From the NCBI GenBank assembly GCA_032622095.1, contig CP136064.1, positions 139,829,954 through 139,893,953 of the forward strand: DNA of 64,000 nucleotides, in the 5' to 3' direction. The DNA comes from Siphonodentalium dalli. Lineage: Eukaryota > Mollusca > Scaphopoda > Gadilida > Siphonodentaliidae. Below the pieces are notes generated by a model. That model saw only the letters and a list, made by a program, of their open reading frames with translations. It was not told where the DNA came from and did no database searches. How positions within the stretch are numbered: the stretch's first letter is position 1; the number at the start of each line of letters is the position of its first letter. The position numbers and the translations under genes are program-made. Of this stretch, positions 1 to 11,735 are shown one piece after another.

Positions 1-1922
1 TATGCTCTCGGTAGGGTCTATACTGTTCATCCCACACAACAGGAATGTTTTTTCTTGAGAATGCTGCTGCATGAAGTGGAAGGTCCAACATCTTTTAACT
101 CCTTGCGAACTGTCGACGGCCAATTATGCATTAGCTACAGAGAAGCGTGCTTCAAAAGGGGACTATTGGAAGACGACCACCAATGGGAGGCAACGATGAC
201 AGAGGCAGCCATGTCAATGTCACCTAGGAGTTTGCGTAGTTTGTTTGCGACTCTCTTTCACATATGTGGTATTGCTAATCCTCTTGAATTGTGGTTCCAA
301 TTCAGAGAAAACCCCTCGGAGGATCTTAAATACAGGTTGCAGGTTGCAAATCCTGGCATTGACGTTTCATTCAACAATGATATTTTCAATCCTTCTCTCG
401 TCGAGATCGAAAACAAAATCCTGGCTCTTGGGGGACCAGAGCTCCACACTTTCGGTCTCCCTCGCACTCAACATTATCGCCCGTCTGCACTGCCCCGAGA
501 TGTGCTGCGTGAACTGTCATACAATTTAGATACTATCGAGCAAACACTTTCATTGGGCGAACCAAATCTTCTCCCAGAGCAGCGACACTGTTATGTCACC
601 ATACTGCAGAGTGTTGCCAATCACATTGGTGGCATTTATTTTCTCGACGCTCCCGGGGGTACTGGGAAAACATTTGTGACCAACCTTATTTTGGCGACAG
701 TCAGGGAAGAAAGGAAAATCGCTGTTGCAGTTGCATCCTCTGGCATAGCTGCAACACTTCTTCCTGGAGGTAGAACTGCACATTCAACATTCAAACTGCC
801 ACTCAATTTGAATGCGAGCGATACTCCGACATGTAATATAAGCAAGGGTACTGGTCTTGATCACCTGTTGAGAGAGGCTGTGTTGATTGTCTGGGATGAG
901 TGTACTATGTCACATAAGAGAGCATTCGAGGCACTGGATCGAACACTGCAAGATCTAAGGGGCTGTAACAATATCATGGGTGGTATAACCTTACTATTGT
1001 CTGGAGACTTCCGACAAACTCTGCCTATTGTACCAAAAGGCACAAAGGCTGATGAATTAAAAGCATGCATCAAATCATCTTACCTTTGGGAGAGTGTTCG
1101 AATGCTCGAGCTGACAATTAACATGAGGGCGCATCTGTTCGGTAATGACGTGGCTGCACATTTTTCCGACCAGTTACTCAGAATTGGCGATGGCAAGTGC
1201 AATGCTGATGCCGAGGGACGAATAGATCTACGTGCTTTGAGCTCGATTGTTTCCTCTCTTGATGAGCTCATTGTGAATGTTTTCAGAGATCTTCCTCGCA
1301 AGCTCTCGGATCACACATGGCTCTGTGAGAGAGCCATTCTAGCTCCTACAAATGATATTGTTGACGAGGTGAACTTGAAGTTGTTGGAACAAGTCCCTGG
1401 ACAGCTTCATTCTATGCACTCCATTGATACCATTCCAGACCAATCAGAAATTGTCAATTACCCGACCGAGTTCCTCAATTCACTGAAACCCCCAGGCATG
1501 CCACCTCATCAGTTGCAATTGACGGTAGGTGCACCAATCATGTTGCTCCGAAATCTTGAACCACCTAAGTTGTGTAATGGTACACGACTTTCTATCAAGA
1601 AAATATCACCTCATATCATTGAGGCAACTATTCTCACGGGATGTGCGAAATGGGAGCATGTTTTTCTCCCTAGGATTCCATTGATTCCAACTGAGTCGCC
1701 AATACAGTTCCGCCGGCTTCAGTTCCCAGTTCGATTGAGCTTTGCAATGTCAATCAACAAATCACAAGGACAGACACTTAAAGTTGTTGGCCTCCAACTT
1801 CAGAGTCTCTGTTTCTCACATGGACAGCTATACGTTGCATGCTCGGCTCCCCCTCCAGTCTGTTCGTTTATGCACCAGAAGGGAAAACTAGGAACGTTGT
1901 CTACCCAGAAGCATTGAGGTAA
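1..1922 (+). CDS. Helitron Pif1-type DNA helicase, 5' partial, frameshifted near the C-terminus
   Basis: This is the helicase half of a Helitron Rep/Hel protein, a 5'-3' DNA helicase that unwinds DNA during rolling-circle transposition. The frame is open from base 1, so the N-terminal Rep part lies outside the window. Visible SF1 motifs are Walker A GGTGKT (about 655-672), Walker B with DE (about 890-905), the SGDFRQ motif (about 1000-1017) and the C-terminal NKSQGQTL motif (about 1756-1779). The stretch RMLLHEVEGPTSFNSLRTV near the start is typical of Helitron helicases. The main frame stops at 1915-1917 after an atypical tail. From about 1847 the neighbouring frame reads the family-like ending APEGKTRNVVYPEALR and stops at 1920-1922, so a small deletion, roughly 7 bases by family comparison, has shifted the frame just after VACS. 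The copy is probably inactive unless this is an assembly error. Confidence 0.9.
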
Positions 1923-2095
1923 ATTTTCAAAAGCAGAATGGTGAACCCGTCGAAGGAGTAATGTGCGTGTTCAAAGACTATGCTCTCGGTAGGGTCTACA
2001 CTGTTCATCCTACACAACAGCAATGTTTGTTTTTCTTGAGAATGCTGCTGCATGTAGTGGAAGGTCCAACATCGTTTAACTCCTTACGAACCGTC
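1923..2095 (+). repeat. Partial direct duplication of the Helitron helicase coding region
   Basis: Bases 1979-2095 repeat bases 1-117 of the window with few differences (the protein stretch YALGRVYTVHPTQQ recurs). The 55 bases before it, which start right after the helicase stop, also read in frame as typical Helitron sequence (GEPVEG upstream of ALGRVYTVHP). The C-terminus of one copy is therefore joined directly to an internal piece of another. This could be a tandem Helitron, a recombined remnant or a misassembled tandem copy. Confidence 0.8.
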
Positions 2096-2115
2096 GAACC
2101 TTACGAACCGTCGAA
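2082..2115 (+). repeat. 17-bp perfect tandem duplication
   Basis: CCTTACGAACCGTCGAA occurs twice in a row at 2082-2098 and 2099-2115, at the point where similarity to the helicase ends. It looks like a replication-slippage scar at the edge of the duplicated helicase fragment. Confidence 0.85.
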
Positions 2116-3554
2116 CAGGCACTGTAAGTATAGCTTGGCCTAAAACTAAATTTTGTTGTTTCCGGTAACATATGGTACAAAAGTAGGGCAGGTGGAAATC
2201 AATTGTTTTTTTGTTTTTTTTGTTGAAACAACCATAATAGGATCATAATTGGAATATATTCATTCTGATTATATGCCCATGGCAGCACAAAGTATATTAC
2301 GGGACACAATTAGGCCGAATGGACATATCGCAGAAAGTACTGGTACCGCACATGTATTGGGAGGAACAAATGGAACCTATTATTTTTAATCAAAAATGAT
2401 CGCGTCATCAACATCAGGTTGAACCAGGCTTATCAGTATGCCACCACTGTTGTTAAAACACTGAATGCCGGAGTAAATAATGCAGATCGATAACTGATCA
2501 GCACAGTTGTACTTCGATCTGAGATATTTTGAACCAAACATAATGATCTCCTGGCCATTATCTCTAGTTGGGAGCAATTATAGCTTCCGAAATTTGTTAG
2601 AGAACATGGTCGCCAGTGGCCATCTTGGATTTTACTCTTTTCATGAATAATTTCATTGGCACACCCAACATGCCACATCCCTCATCACTCATTAACTACA
2701 AACACATAATCATTCTCCTCATAGTCATACTTGAAACCATTTTAATTTAGCCTTGTATATACTAAATATTCACTAGCTAGTAGTTCCCTCATATTATGTT
2801 TCAACAAAATTTCAACAATTTGGAGTTTTAAAAGCTACTTACAAGTAGTTGAGTTGGGTGCCAAATGGTACATGCTTACCTCCCTACAGTTAACAATCAA
2901 ATTATATGGTTTGAATTTGTGTCAAGATGGCAAACACATACCCTCATTCAATCAGGATTGAGTATTTTCAATTTATAGTGAGAAATAGTAGGAAGTGAAA
3001 TAATACAAATGTAGTTTCTATAGTGTTGAATTGAAGGGGGAATTTGAAGAGTGTGAAATGTTTGACCTTTGTTATTTCCAGGAGAAAGGACACAGGTGCT
3101 ATATCCCTGGTGGTTCCAAAATTGAAGCCGTATGCATTTTAAAGAAGGTGGTCAAATGATTGTAGACTTGTTTTCGAGTCTTCATCCAGTAAGTATACAT
3201 TAATATACCTTACCATTTGGACAGGCACCTGTCGGTAACTTTAACTCTTTATACTAAACACGCATTGACGAGTAGTTCCCTCAGAAAATATACAGGTAAT
3301 AAGTTAAACAACATCTTGTTTGTTGGAACTTATTATCTGAACTTTTCCTTAAATTAAATAACTCTTTTGGTACTGGTATTATCTGTTATTATGTGCTTAT
3401 TTTTGATGAAAACCCCTCCAGATTAATAACAAGAAATTCCAGTGTATACTTGCATACCTTATTAGGGAAAATACATTAGCAAATTTTTGGTCTACTAGCA
3501 ATGGAGCAAATTTATGCAACACACATGATCTGTTGAATCTTCACGTGTAGGGGA
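2116..3554. other. Non-coding, AT-rich stretch with a weak dispersed repeat
   Basis: No ORF here resembles a protein family. A diverged segment containing ACTAGTAGTTCCCT-like sequence followed by AATTTGGAGTTTTAAA occurs near 2765-2845 and again near 6330-6420, with a shorter relative near 3255-3290. This suggests an old interspersed repeat. Confidence 0.5.
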
Positions 3555-3815
3555 AAGGAGGGGTCTGACATTTGATGATATTCGGTTGCGAAAATCCTGT
3601 GCCAATACATTCCCTTATATAAGAGTCTTCCATACTGGTAGAAAGCCTCGCCAATATACCCCGGTAAGCGAATACATTGGTCTCACAAATTAACAATATT
3701 AACCTTGACCTTGTAAGCCAGTGCATTCTCGTATATATCAACTAATACTATGTGAGGCTCCATATGCCAGTGATCTTTACTGATGTACCACCGCAGCTCC
3801 CGTCATGAAAAGGTT
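3555..3815. mobile_element. Diverged copy of a TTAA-flanked MITE family
   Basis: The segment with CTGTGCCAATACATTC and the right end GCAGCTCCCGTCATGAAAAGGTTAA matches the MITE copies near 44705 and 45588. The left terminal repeat is no longer clear. No protein is encoded. Confidence 0.55.
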
Positions 3816-3983
3816 AAGTTCCATTATATTCGGAGTATGTGTGGTCACATGGTAGACTGTTAGAATGCCTATTTAATTTATGTCTCTACCATATATCTGT
3901 GTAGCTATCATTCTGTCCAAATAATGAGTTTCAACAATATAATTATTAACTACAAAACATAATTATTTTACACATATTATAAG

Positions 3984-4123
3984 TTACGGGACGATTCGTG
4001 GTCGGATATGGTGTCATGTGAGGCGAAGTGAGATCAATATTAGACTCGGCCGTAGGCCCAGCCTAATATTGATCTCGCCTAGCCTCACATGACACCATAT
4101 CCGACCACTAAGCATCCCGTAAC
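3984..4123. repeat. 140-bp near-perfect palindrome (fold-back element)
   Basis: Left arm 3984-4051 and right arm 4055-4123 are reverse complements with few mismatches around a loop of about 3 bases. A 27-bp perfect block (3998-4024 with 4082-4108) and AGATCAATATTA (4031-4042) paired with its complement (4063-4074) anchor the arms. There is no ORF. It could extrude as a cruciform or fold as one long RNA hairpin. Confidence 0.9.
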
Positions 4124-4884
4124 GTATTTCTTATGTCAGTGGACAACATCCAGCATATCCATTTAATTATTCGTCGCTGTAATTTATTGTAATTTGGTAA
4201 GATAAATGTGTCGCCTATGGCCATTAACTTATGTAACGTCACAGCGACACGTCATAGACGTTGAACGTCAATGGCTAATTACCAAAAGTAGGACAACTTG
4301 TTGAGTTTGATAGTTAATTTATGAGTCTTTAGAATTCCTCAAATATATATCATGCATGTTTTGGTACATCGTACTATGTCTTTAAATTCACAGAAAATGA
4401 TTTCCGACAGATATCCCTTTCTTGGCGCCAAAATACACCAAAAATATTCCAGAGGCGACTGAATTTCTGAAAAAAACAAGATGGTGGATAGGCACCTAAT
4501 ATTGATTTTATATTAGGTAACCGACCTAATAGCAACCACAACGCGTCATTAATGAATGACGTCATTAATTTTTACAATACCATGCAACAGAATTTCGACG
4601 CAATGAAAAACGGCGCACAAAAATGGGTTAAAAATCACGTGACTTCCGCTCCGCTTTCGCATAGCATCCTGGGAACAATAATTTCCCAAAAGAAATGGTG
4701 AAATCACAGAATCGGAAGTGGACCAACAGGATGGTTATGAAATTACCAACTTCAGTTTTTCTGAACAATTCCTATGTGATTTAGGCTTATAGATTAGTTT
4801 CATTTTGACCAATTTCGTTGGTTAGCTGAACGAAAACCAGCGAAGACGTCATGACATGGTCCGTGACGTCATTTACAGATACAT
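4124..4884. other. Non-coding stretch
   Basis: I see no gene. There are short imperfect inverted repeats around 4480-4530 (an ATATTGATTTTATATTAGG-type sequence) and around 4200-4280 (GTCA/TGAC pairs), but no clear element boundaries. Confidence 0.4.
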
Positions 4885-5345
4885 TTGGTCTCTACCGGAA
4901 ATACTGATTTCACATCACTGGACTATAGACGCAATTATATATACGAAGTGGCTTTAGCACTGAGGAGCGGTATACGGCTCTTTATAGTCGGACATTGGAG
5001 ATCAAGCAGTACGGATGATAATGTAAGACCGTTCTTTATCGCGCCAGGACCATGTATAGCTAAATATTGGTATATACCGATGTACACCACTCATGTGCCC
5101 CGTTCTTTGACGTTTGTCACTGAATAGCAGTATACCGTTCTTTAGTGCCAGCGCTGAAGAGAGGTATAGGCCCATATCGTTCCTTGGTACCAACCGCTAA
5201 AGAGCGGTATAGCCTACCGTTCTTAAGCGTATCAGACCCATAAAGATGAAGAGTGGTATACCACTCTTTAGCATTTGGTACAAAAGAACGGTATAGCGTG
5301 TCATGCCCATATAGCTAAAGAGCGATATACTGCTCTTAAGCCACG
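4885..5345. repeat. Array of degenerate short hairpins (AAAGAGCGGTATA / TATACCGCTCTTT)
   Basis: Variants of AAAGAGCGGTATA and its reverse complement alternate through the stretch, for example near 4963, 5125, 5150, 5197, 5243, 5281 and 5313. Neighbouring copies in opposite orientation make a string of potential stem-loops roughly 40-70 bases apart. Short ORFs across the region are by-products of the repeat. Confidence 0.7.
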
Positions 5346-7940
5346 GCCTTATATATACACATACACGATTTATTGACGGTACTAACACGGGACATAAATA
5401 GAGGCTCTATCAGTGTATAATCGCTTTTGTTATAAGTTAGGAAACAGCGTATATAATGTATATTTGACTTTGATAAGTCTTTTAGTCACCAGTACGCAAA
5501 TCAAAGCTTTATTACAACGACACAAATTAAAGAGTAACACGCATAATACATATACAACTTTTTATATACAATATGCACACAATAAATATGGGATCCTGGA
5601 TCCCTCCCTACAAACGTGTTGTTTGTTTGTTTGGTTTTCATTGTTCCTTTTTTGTTTGTTCTTCTTTTGACCTAGTGTATATATATAAGATTGTATTCTT
5701 CATCATGTTTTCAAATGTCCTTTTGACTATCAGTTTGAATTTTTTACCTGCATACATGAGCTAATTCAGCTGCCTTCCACAATGTATACACTTAAATGCA
5801 ATAAGAGACGTCTCTAAAGACCATTTTCTAGAAAAAATACAGACTGGATTCAAACGAGGGATGTTTTCTATTGACAAGAGCCGATGAAACTGTTCGTGCG
5901 AAAGATTTGCCCAGTGATATTTCGGGATAATGCGCTCATGTAGTCATTTATATTTGTCATAGATAAACGTGGGAAATTGCTAGGTTTAGTTTGGCATGGA
6001 GGTGTATGAGTTGCTTTAACGAGGTATGTGGTGGCAGGGTGGTTGTACTGTAGTGTTCCGCGGAATCCGCCCCTCCAACTTCGGTGAAAATATTCAACAT
6101 TTTGAAATCCCATGCAGTGACACAGCAACAGTTGGAAACTACGTGTACAGATTGAAATTGTTGTGACAGTTTGGTGTATTTGTGTGGTTGCTCCACTACG
6201 TGTCACGTGCGATCATATTATGTGTGCATATACCGTCAATAAATATCGACGCTGATTGGCTAATTGCAAGAGCTGACATAATAAATAGTCATACTTGTAG
6301 CCATTTTATTTTAATCCTTTCTTTACTAAATACTCTGTGACTAGTAGTTCCCTTAGGAAAAGTTTCAAAAAAAATTCAATAATTTGGAGTTTTAAAGCAA
6401 CGTACTTGGATTTTCGTTTAAAGATGGTCAATCTCTTCCTATATAAAGTTTTACATAATTTCCTGTGTATAAATAAATATGAACCGATGACATCTGTCCA
6501 GAAATGCTTCTATCAATTGTTGTTTATTTATTTTAAAAGCGGGAGAACTCTATCTCTATCTGAGATCATGATCATCACGTGAGCGCTTCGTGGAATTCTG
6601 TTCTAAATATAGTAATGGAACATGTGTCTTTAACTCAATGCAGACTTTCCGCTAGTAGGGCAGGGGTCCCTTTAAGAGTCCCACCCCCAGCCAATTTCCC
6701 CCCTTCTGTCACACCAGAGGACATATTCCATAGTATAAAGATGTTTATTTCTCAATTTTGTTGGGACAGTGTTAATAAATTTAAATATTTGTCAACTTTA
6801 TTTGAAATTCTAGCGAGAATACACACTTGGACAGATCTAACACTAAAAGTTGGATGTCGGTATGTCTGTAGGCCGGAGCTAACATTCAACGTGCAGGGTC
6901 GATGTGTTCCATTTAGAATATAGAGTACACTTTATTTAGTTTTTACTGAAATGCTCCGGATTCTGAACGAGCACACACGGCTCTGCACGTTGCACGCTAG
7001 CTCCAACCTGCAGACACAGTTAGATGAACTGAGGAAGTGATCAAACCCGACATCACTAGAGCACATCCTTTAGTGTCCGCTGGTTACGTTGCTGCGGTTA
7101 TGTTACGAAAAAAGACTACCGATAATTTAATCATACCCACTGATTCTATCTTCATGTCCTAAAATATATATATCACTCCATTTTTTTCAAAGCATCTTAT
7201 CTATGTTTATTATAATTTATCTTGATATTTAGAACTAAAACATTGCGCCTTTATTCTATTCCTTCGTTGCTTCCAACCTGCTAATCGTCTATCTGCTGAG
7301 TATTATATTCCGGCACGTTATGCATCCGAACTATCTGTCGAGTCTTGAATAGTGAGTCGTTCAACTTCAATGGGCGCGTTTTCGTATACTGGGAACAACG
7401 ATTAGCAAATCTACTCGCTGAGTCTTGTATTGGCCGATACAACAAAAGTAGGTCCGCTAGTGTTTCCATGACATTGAAAACATTGACTACACCCCCCCCC
7501 CTCGGCGGATACAGGACCCGTTCCCCAAAACCTGGCGGAAAGCCTGCTCAATGTTTATTATGTTATGCCCTGGAAACTATATGCAACTTATTCCGGAAGA
7601 ATATACCATCATTAATATTGACTAACAATATTTTTGGATATATAGGCACTGATCCAGGTTTTAAGTTTGTGTACCATTTAGGTCATATCCCAATGGCCAC
7701 AGGCTAGAAATGGGGATGGCTGGTGGGGGGTGAATCTGAGTGTGTTCAAAAGCCTTAAAGTATATTGTGCTATTATATTGGTAGATTGTCATATTTTAGA
7801 TAGCAAATTCTTAACCCTATACCCAATGCACATATGACCAAAGTTATTCCCTCCAGCCAACATGTAGCCCTAATATCTTGCAGCGTCATTTTTACACACA
7901 CAAAATCACCATTCGATTCGCAACGTCATTGATGCGCGCT
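5346..7940. other. Non-coding stretch with one local inverted repeat
   Basis: No ORF resembles a known protein. Bases around 6857-6905 and 6969-7019 are imperfect inverted copies sharing TGCACGTTG and TAGCTCC. A run of nine C bases precedes 7502. The stretch ends at the GTAA target duplication of the large LTR element. Confidence 0.45.
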
Positions 7941-7944
7941 GTAA

Positions 7945-8299
7945 TATTGAATCTTTGGCATAGATCCAATATGAAATTTATGTATCACTGAACAATATTA
8001 TTTATACATGCATTAAACATACCTTTTATTAATGGCGAAAACACAACACAAGAAGAAACAATTGAAGACAATAGATGCTTGATGACTTTCAGATTCTTTA
8101 TTTAGCTTAGACTGATTCCTGGCTTTCGGTCACGTGGTATTGTGGGAGGTCCACGGAGGACGGAACTAACATCGCAGCATCTGGATGCTCCGGGGTTGTG
8201 CCTCTCTGCTCCGGGTAACTCCGGCGTAGGATACCTCGGAGTCGACGACAATTCCGGTGGAACTCCCAAAAGAACACACTAATTTCCAAAGACACAACA
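7945..8299 (-). repeat. 3' LTR of the large LTR element
   Basis: Read on the minus strand it begins TGTTGTGTCTTTGG and ends GATTCAATA. It contains AATAAA-type polyadenylation signals (complement near 8097-8102 and 8015-8025). It is the same length as, and about 98.6% identical to, the copy at 27305-27659. GTAA flanks its outer edge. Confidence 0.9.
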
Positions 8300-8312
8300 C
8301 TCTTCCCCGTTT
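8300..8312 (-). other. Polypurine tract of the large LTR element
   Basis: On the minus strand AAACGGGGAAGAG lies directly against the TGTTGTG start of the 3' LTR. This is the expected position and composition for plus-strand priming. Confidence 0.8.
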
Positions 8313-8793
8313 AAAATCAAAAAGGCCTAAACATATCCACTCCAAATAAACGACTAGGACTCCAAACGCTTTAAGTATTTACAGCGTCCGAAGGGGGAGA
8401 GCGCCTCGACTTTAAGAGCCGACAAGACCTCCGAAATCAAAAAGAGGTCGGATGTGCGTTCCCTCTATGCGTACATGCTAGCGGGAGACAGTTCTCTCAA
8501 TGAAAAACCTTTAAAGGAAATTTAAGATCTCCAGACCCATTAAAGCAAAAATTGGGTCCGACAATCCCTGAAGAGCGAATGATCACGACCCTTTGGAAAG
8601 CCCTCCGTGAACAACTATCCTATCCTAATTTATCAATTATGCCCAACTCTATTGAATTTTGAAGTGGCAGATAGTCCATCCGACATACTCCCAGTGTCTG
8701 GTAGTGTCGCTTCCGACGGACTATCCCCGTAATCGGTTTCCGATGGTCACCCCCAGTCATTGGTGGTGTTCCCTAACAACTCGTCCAATCCTT
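8313..8793 (-). other. Non-coding region between TatD ORF and polypurine tract
   Basis: About 480 bases with no convincing reading frame. It is the 3' untranslated part of the large LTR element. Confidence 0.6.
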
Positions 8794-9613
8794 TTATGGT
8801 ATCCCGTAGACATTTCGGGCGTTCCGCACTGTTGTTTGAAAAACCTCTTCTATGTTCTCACCTCGGATGCTGGCTACCGCTTCGGCCACCTCTCCAATGA
8901 CTGCAGGTGTGGTCCCACGCCGCCTGCTGCCCCCGAAATAAGGGACATCGGTTTCACGTAACAGATTATCCCTTGGGATTGATCTAAGCCCATCTTGTTG
9001 TAGTGGGTTGAACGATGTGCAGATGCCCGTCACGCCAAAGTAGGTGTTTGGTTGCTCCATCGGCCAGTTTTGGACATGAGCCGGGGTCCCAGTGAAGCAG
9101 TGCAGATGTATGGGGTGGGTCCTCACCAAGCACTGTTTAACCTTCAACAGGGCATGATAGGTTATATCCTGGGCGCTGCTGTCTCCTGCTACACCCAGAA
9201 TGTGCAGGATTATGGGCTTACCCACTCGATTTGCCAGGTTCAGTAGGCGCTCAAATATGCGGTCTTGTTGGTCAACCTCCTCAATACTGGTGCGGTTTGA
9301 CCGATCCAAGCCAATCTCGCCGAAAATTTTATGAGTCGCTCCATTTCGTTCCATATTGCAGTGTCTAATGAGGAGTAGAGCTTGGGGTGGAATCCCACCG
9401 CGACACAGTGTCTGCTTCCCGGGGGAGGTGCCATGAAGTCCGGGTAGTTTGCAGGGTCGCAGAGAACGTTGACGCCCCCCACTACTTGCACGGGAAAATG
9501 GGGCTTCACTTCCTGCTTGGTCGATTTCAGCACTTGTGCGATTTCCACTTTTTTTGATAACCGGAATTTATGCTGAATGCGGTTCAGGTGGTAGTGGCTA
9601 TCTATAGCCTGCG
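8794..9613 (-). pseudogene. TatD-family metal-dependent nuclease domain, frameshifted, at the end of the extra ORF
   Basis: TatD enzymes are TIM-barrel hydrolases that cleave DNA with metal ions. The reading frame from about 9613 starts with an HxH motif (DSHYHLN, about 9585-9604), then GGVNVL and VGFHPK. After a frameshift near 9335 it continues with GEIGLD (about 9304-9321), PIILH, HCFTG, TYFGVTG and ETDVPYF, ending NVYGIP at 8794. The metal-binding His, Glu, His, His and Asp positions are all visible, so the domain was under selection until recently. The Asp usually found after the HxH motif is Asn here. A second frameshift near 9610 separates it from the preceding ORF. It lies inside the LTRs on the element's strand, between integrase and the 3' LTR. 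The closest animal relatives I would expect are TATDN2-like proteins, but I cannot test that here. Confidence 0.85.
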
Positions 9614-11039
9614 GAATAAAGATTTACGTGAGGGGCTGGATGGCGGTCACTCGTATAGCTGGCCAGCCGCTCTCCAGGTTCAGGTTTGAAAGACATGGCC
9701 GAGGCATACGAACCTGTCCCACGGTGGTAGTTTGTTCGTCTGGGTTCTTCTTCTCCAAGTCCTGAAGACGCCTCTCGGTCGTCACTAGCTCCTCTCTTTT
9801 CCTTCGGTCGGCCCTGAACCGACAAAGGACTAGCCGTAACCACCATCCGGGACCCAGTAAATTGGGGCCTCCGTTGGGGACTAGATGTGGCTGATTGGGG
9901 ATTTTCAACCGCCCTCGGCGACCCAGTAAACTGCGCCGCCATTCTGGTGGTCATCCCCGTTGATTCGTAGGTGACCACGGACATCCCATTGACGGCTACG
10001 CTGGACCCAGTTGATTTGGTCCAGGAATCCTTGTAGCACATTGCTGCCCCTAGTGGTGTTCCGATTGTTTCGGGTAATGAACCCGGGACTACCCTGCTCC
10101 TAGCCTCATTGAGCTCGGAGGTTGCCACCTTGTCCCTTCTCATGGAATTCAAGGCGGCCAAAATCTTCCACCCTTCTGCACTATTTGCGCCCTGGAAGGT
10201 CTGTCGTTGTTCACTAGAGATCCGGCCAAAAATAATGGCCAAAAACCCTCCAGTGAATGCAGCACGCTACATGATTGACTTTGGGCATTAGACGGAATCC
10301 AGTGACTGGACTCTCAAGATTGAGGTCTTCAGAAATGGCCCTCATCGTACGTAGATGGCCTGGTGAGAGCGCGGCTGAGGGCGGGAGCTCTCCTTGACAG
10401 TTTACCCAGTCCACTAAATCGTTTCCTAGTGGTCCTATGGTCCTCCGGTCTCCGGCGGATACTTTGAGCACAATCCGGGCCAGGACTGTCAGATGTTTTA
10501 ACATGTGGGCTCTGAATAACGGTGGGGCCGCTCCCTCCTGCTCCAGGATCCACCATGATGGAGGAAGATGGTTTCCCAGGAAATGGTTTTTCAGTTCGCT
10601 TTTTATTTCCATTTCGCATCCCGCGCACGCTCTTGCCTTTGACCGTTTTTTGTTGGTTGGGAGGTGGTCGTTCCTACAATATTTAGAAACTTTGGGTTAG
10701 GCCTATCGCTTAGCCGGTTGCTTGGAAGTGAGGCGGGCGGAACAGCTTGGCGCTGTAGTAACTGGTTGATCTCGGAAATTATTTTATCATCCTCGGTAAC
10801 CAGATTCATTGATGCTTGTTCCTCTGAGAGCTGTGACCCGGCCAGGCCAGTATTGGCCCTGCCAGGCGTAGGGGATCTTCCCGGAAGGCTAGGGTGTGCC
10901 AAAATTGGTGACCCCGGGTATGAGATTAGTTCCCACTTGGTTTGTTTATCCCCAGGTGACTCTGACGCCGCTTGGCAAAAATATAAGCTGGCCGGTTCTG
11001 AAAGGTTGGGGGCGCCAATATTGTTCCACTGGTGGTTTG
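9598..11039 (-). pseudogene. Central part of the extra ORF between repeat array and TatD domain; unrecognised
   Basis: Three frames join end to end (11163-10603, then 10628-10214, then 10242-9598), suggesting one former reading frame with at least two single-base shifts. The first part holds a predicted helical segment (EDDKIISEINQLLQRQ). The middle part has a compact globular-looking stretch around HLRTMRAISEDLN and AIIFGRISSEQRQTF. The last part is Ser/Thr/Pro/Arg-rich with repeated QFTGS motifs and leads directly into the TatD domain. I do not recognise a family. An N-terminal disordered region followed by a C-terminal TatD domain recalls TATDN2-type architecture (inference). Confidence 0.6.
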
Positions 11040-11735
11040 GGGAGATATCACCAGCAGATGAACTGGGCATTGAAAACAGTTTAGGAAGCCCCAATTTTGG
11101 TGCTTCGTGTGGGATATCGCCCGTAGTTGAGCTGAAAATTGAGAACCGGTTGGAAAGCCCCAATTTTGTTGCTTCGGGGGAATATCGCCAGCAGTTGAGC
11201 TGGACATGGAAACCGGGTTAGGAAGCCCCAATTCTGGTGCTTCGGCGGGAATATTGCCAGCAGTTGAGCTAGCATTGAAAACAGTTTAGGAAGCCCTAAT
11301 TTTGGTGCTTCGTGTGGGATATCGCCCGTAGTTGAGCTGGAAATTGAGAACCGGTTGGAAAGCCCCAATTTTGGTGACTCGGGGGGGAATATCGCCAGCA
11401 GTTGAGCTGGACATGGAAACCGGGTTAGGAAGCCCCAATTCTGGTGCTTCGGCGGGAATATTGCCAGCAGTTGAGCTGGGCTTTGAACACGGTTTAGGAA
11501 GCCCCAATTTTGTTGATTCGTGTGGGATATTGCCCTTAGTTGAGCTGGAAATTGAGAACCGGTTGGAAAGCCCCAATTTTGGTGCCTCGGGGGGAATATC
11601 GCCAGCAGTTGAGCTGGACATGGAAACCGGGTTAGGAAACCCCAATTACGGTGCTTCGGCGAGAATATTGCCAGCAGTTGAGCTGGGCATTGCAAACAGG
11701 TTAGGAAGCCCCAAGTTTGGTGCTTCCTGCCCTAA
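11040..11735 (-). repeat. About ten ~69-bp tandem repeats coding a ~23-residue unit in the extra ORF
   Basis: AAGCCCCAATTTTGGTG-type sequence recurs about every 69-70 bases (near 11082, 11154, 11223, 11292, 11360, 11431, 11500, 11568, 11637 and 11707). On the minus strand the unit reads like EAPKLGLSNRFSISSSTTGDI and EAPNLGLPNLFAMPSSTAG. Because 69 is a multiple of three the repeat can expand in frame, but several units have shifted frame. Long ORFs on the opposite strand here are by-products. Confidence 0.85.

Noticed and set aside
5413-5764. Hydrophobic ORFs of 85 and 63 residues
   Set aside because: Composed of T-rich sequence in an AT-rich stretch; no start context, homology or neighbours support a gene.
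9624-9908. 94-residue minus-strand ORF overlapping the extra ORF
   Set aside because: The 10242-9598 frame is longer and leads into TatD; this is an alternative frame of the same DNA.
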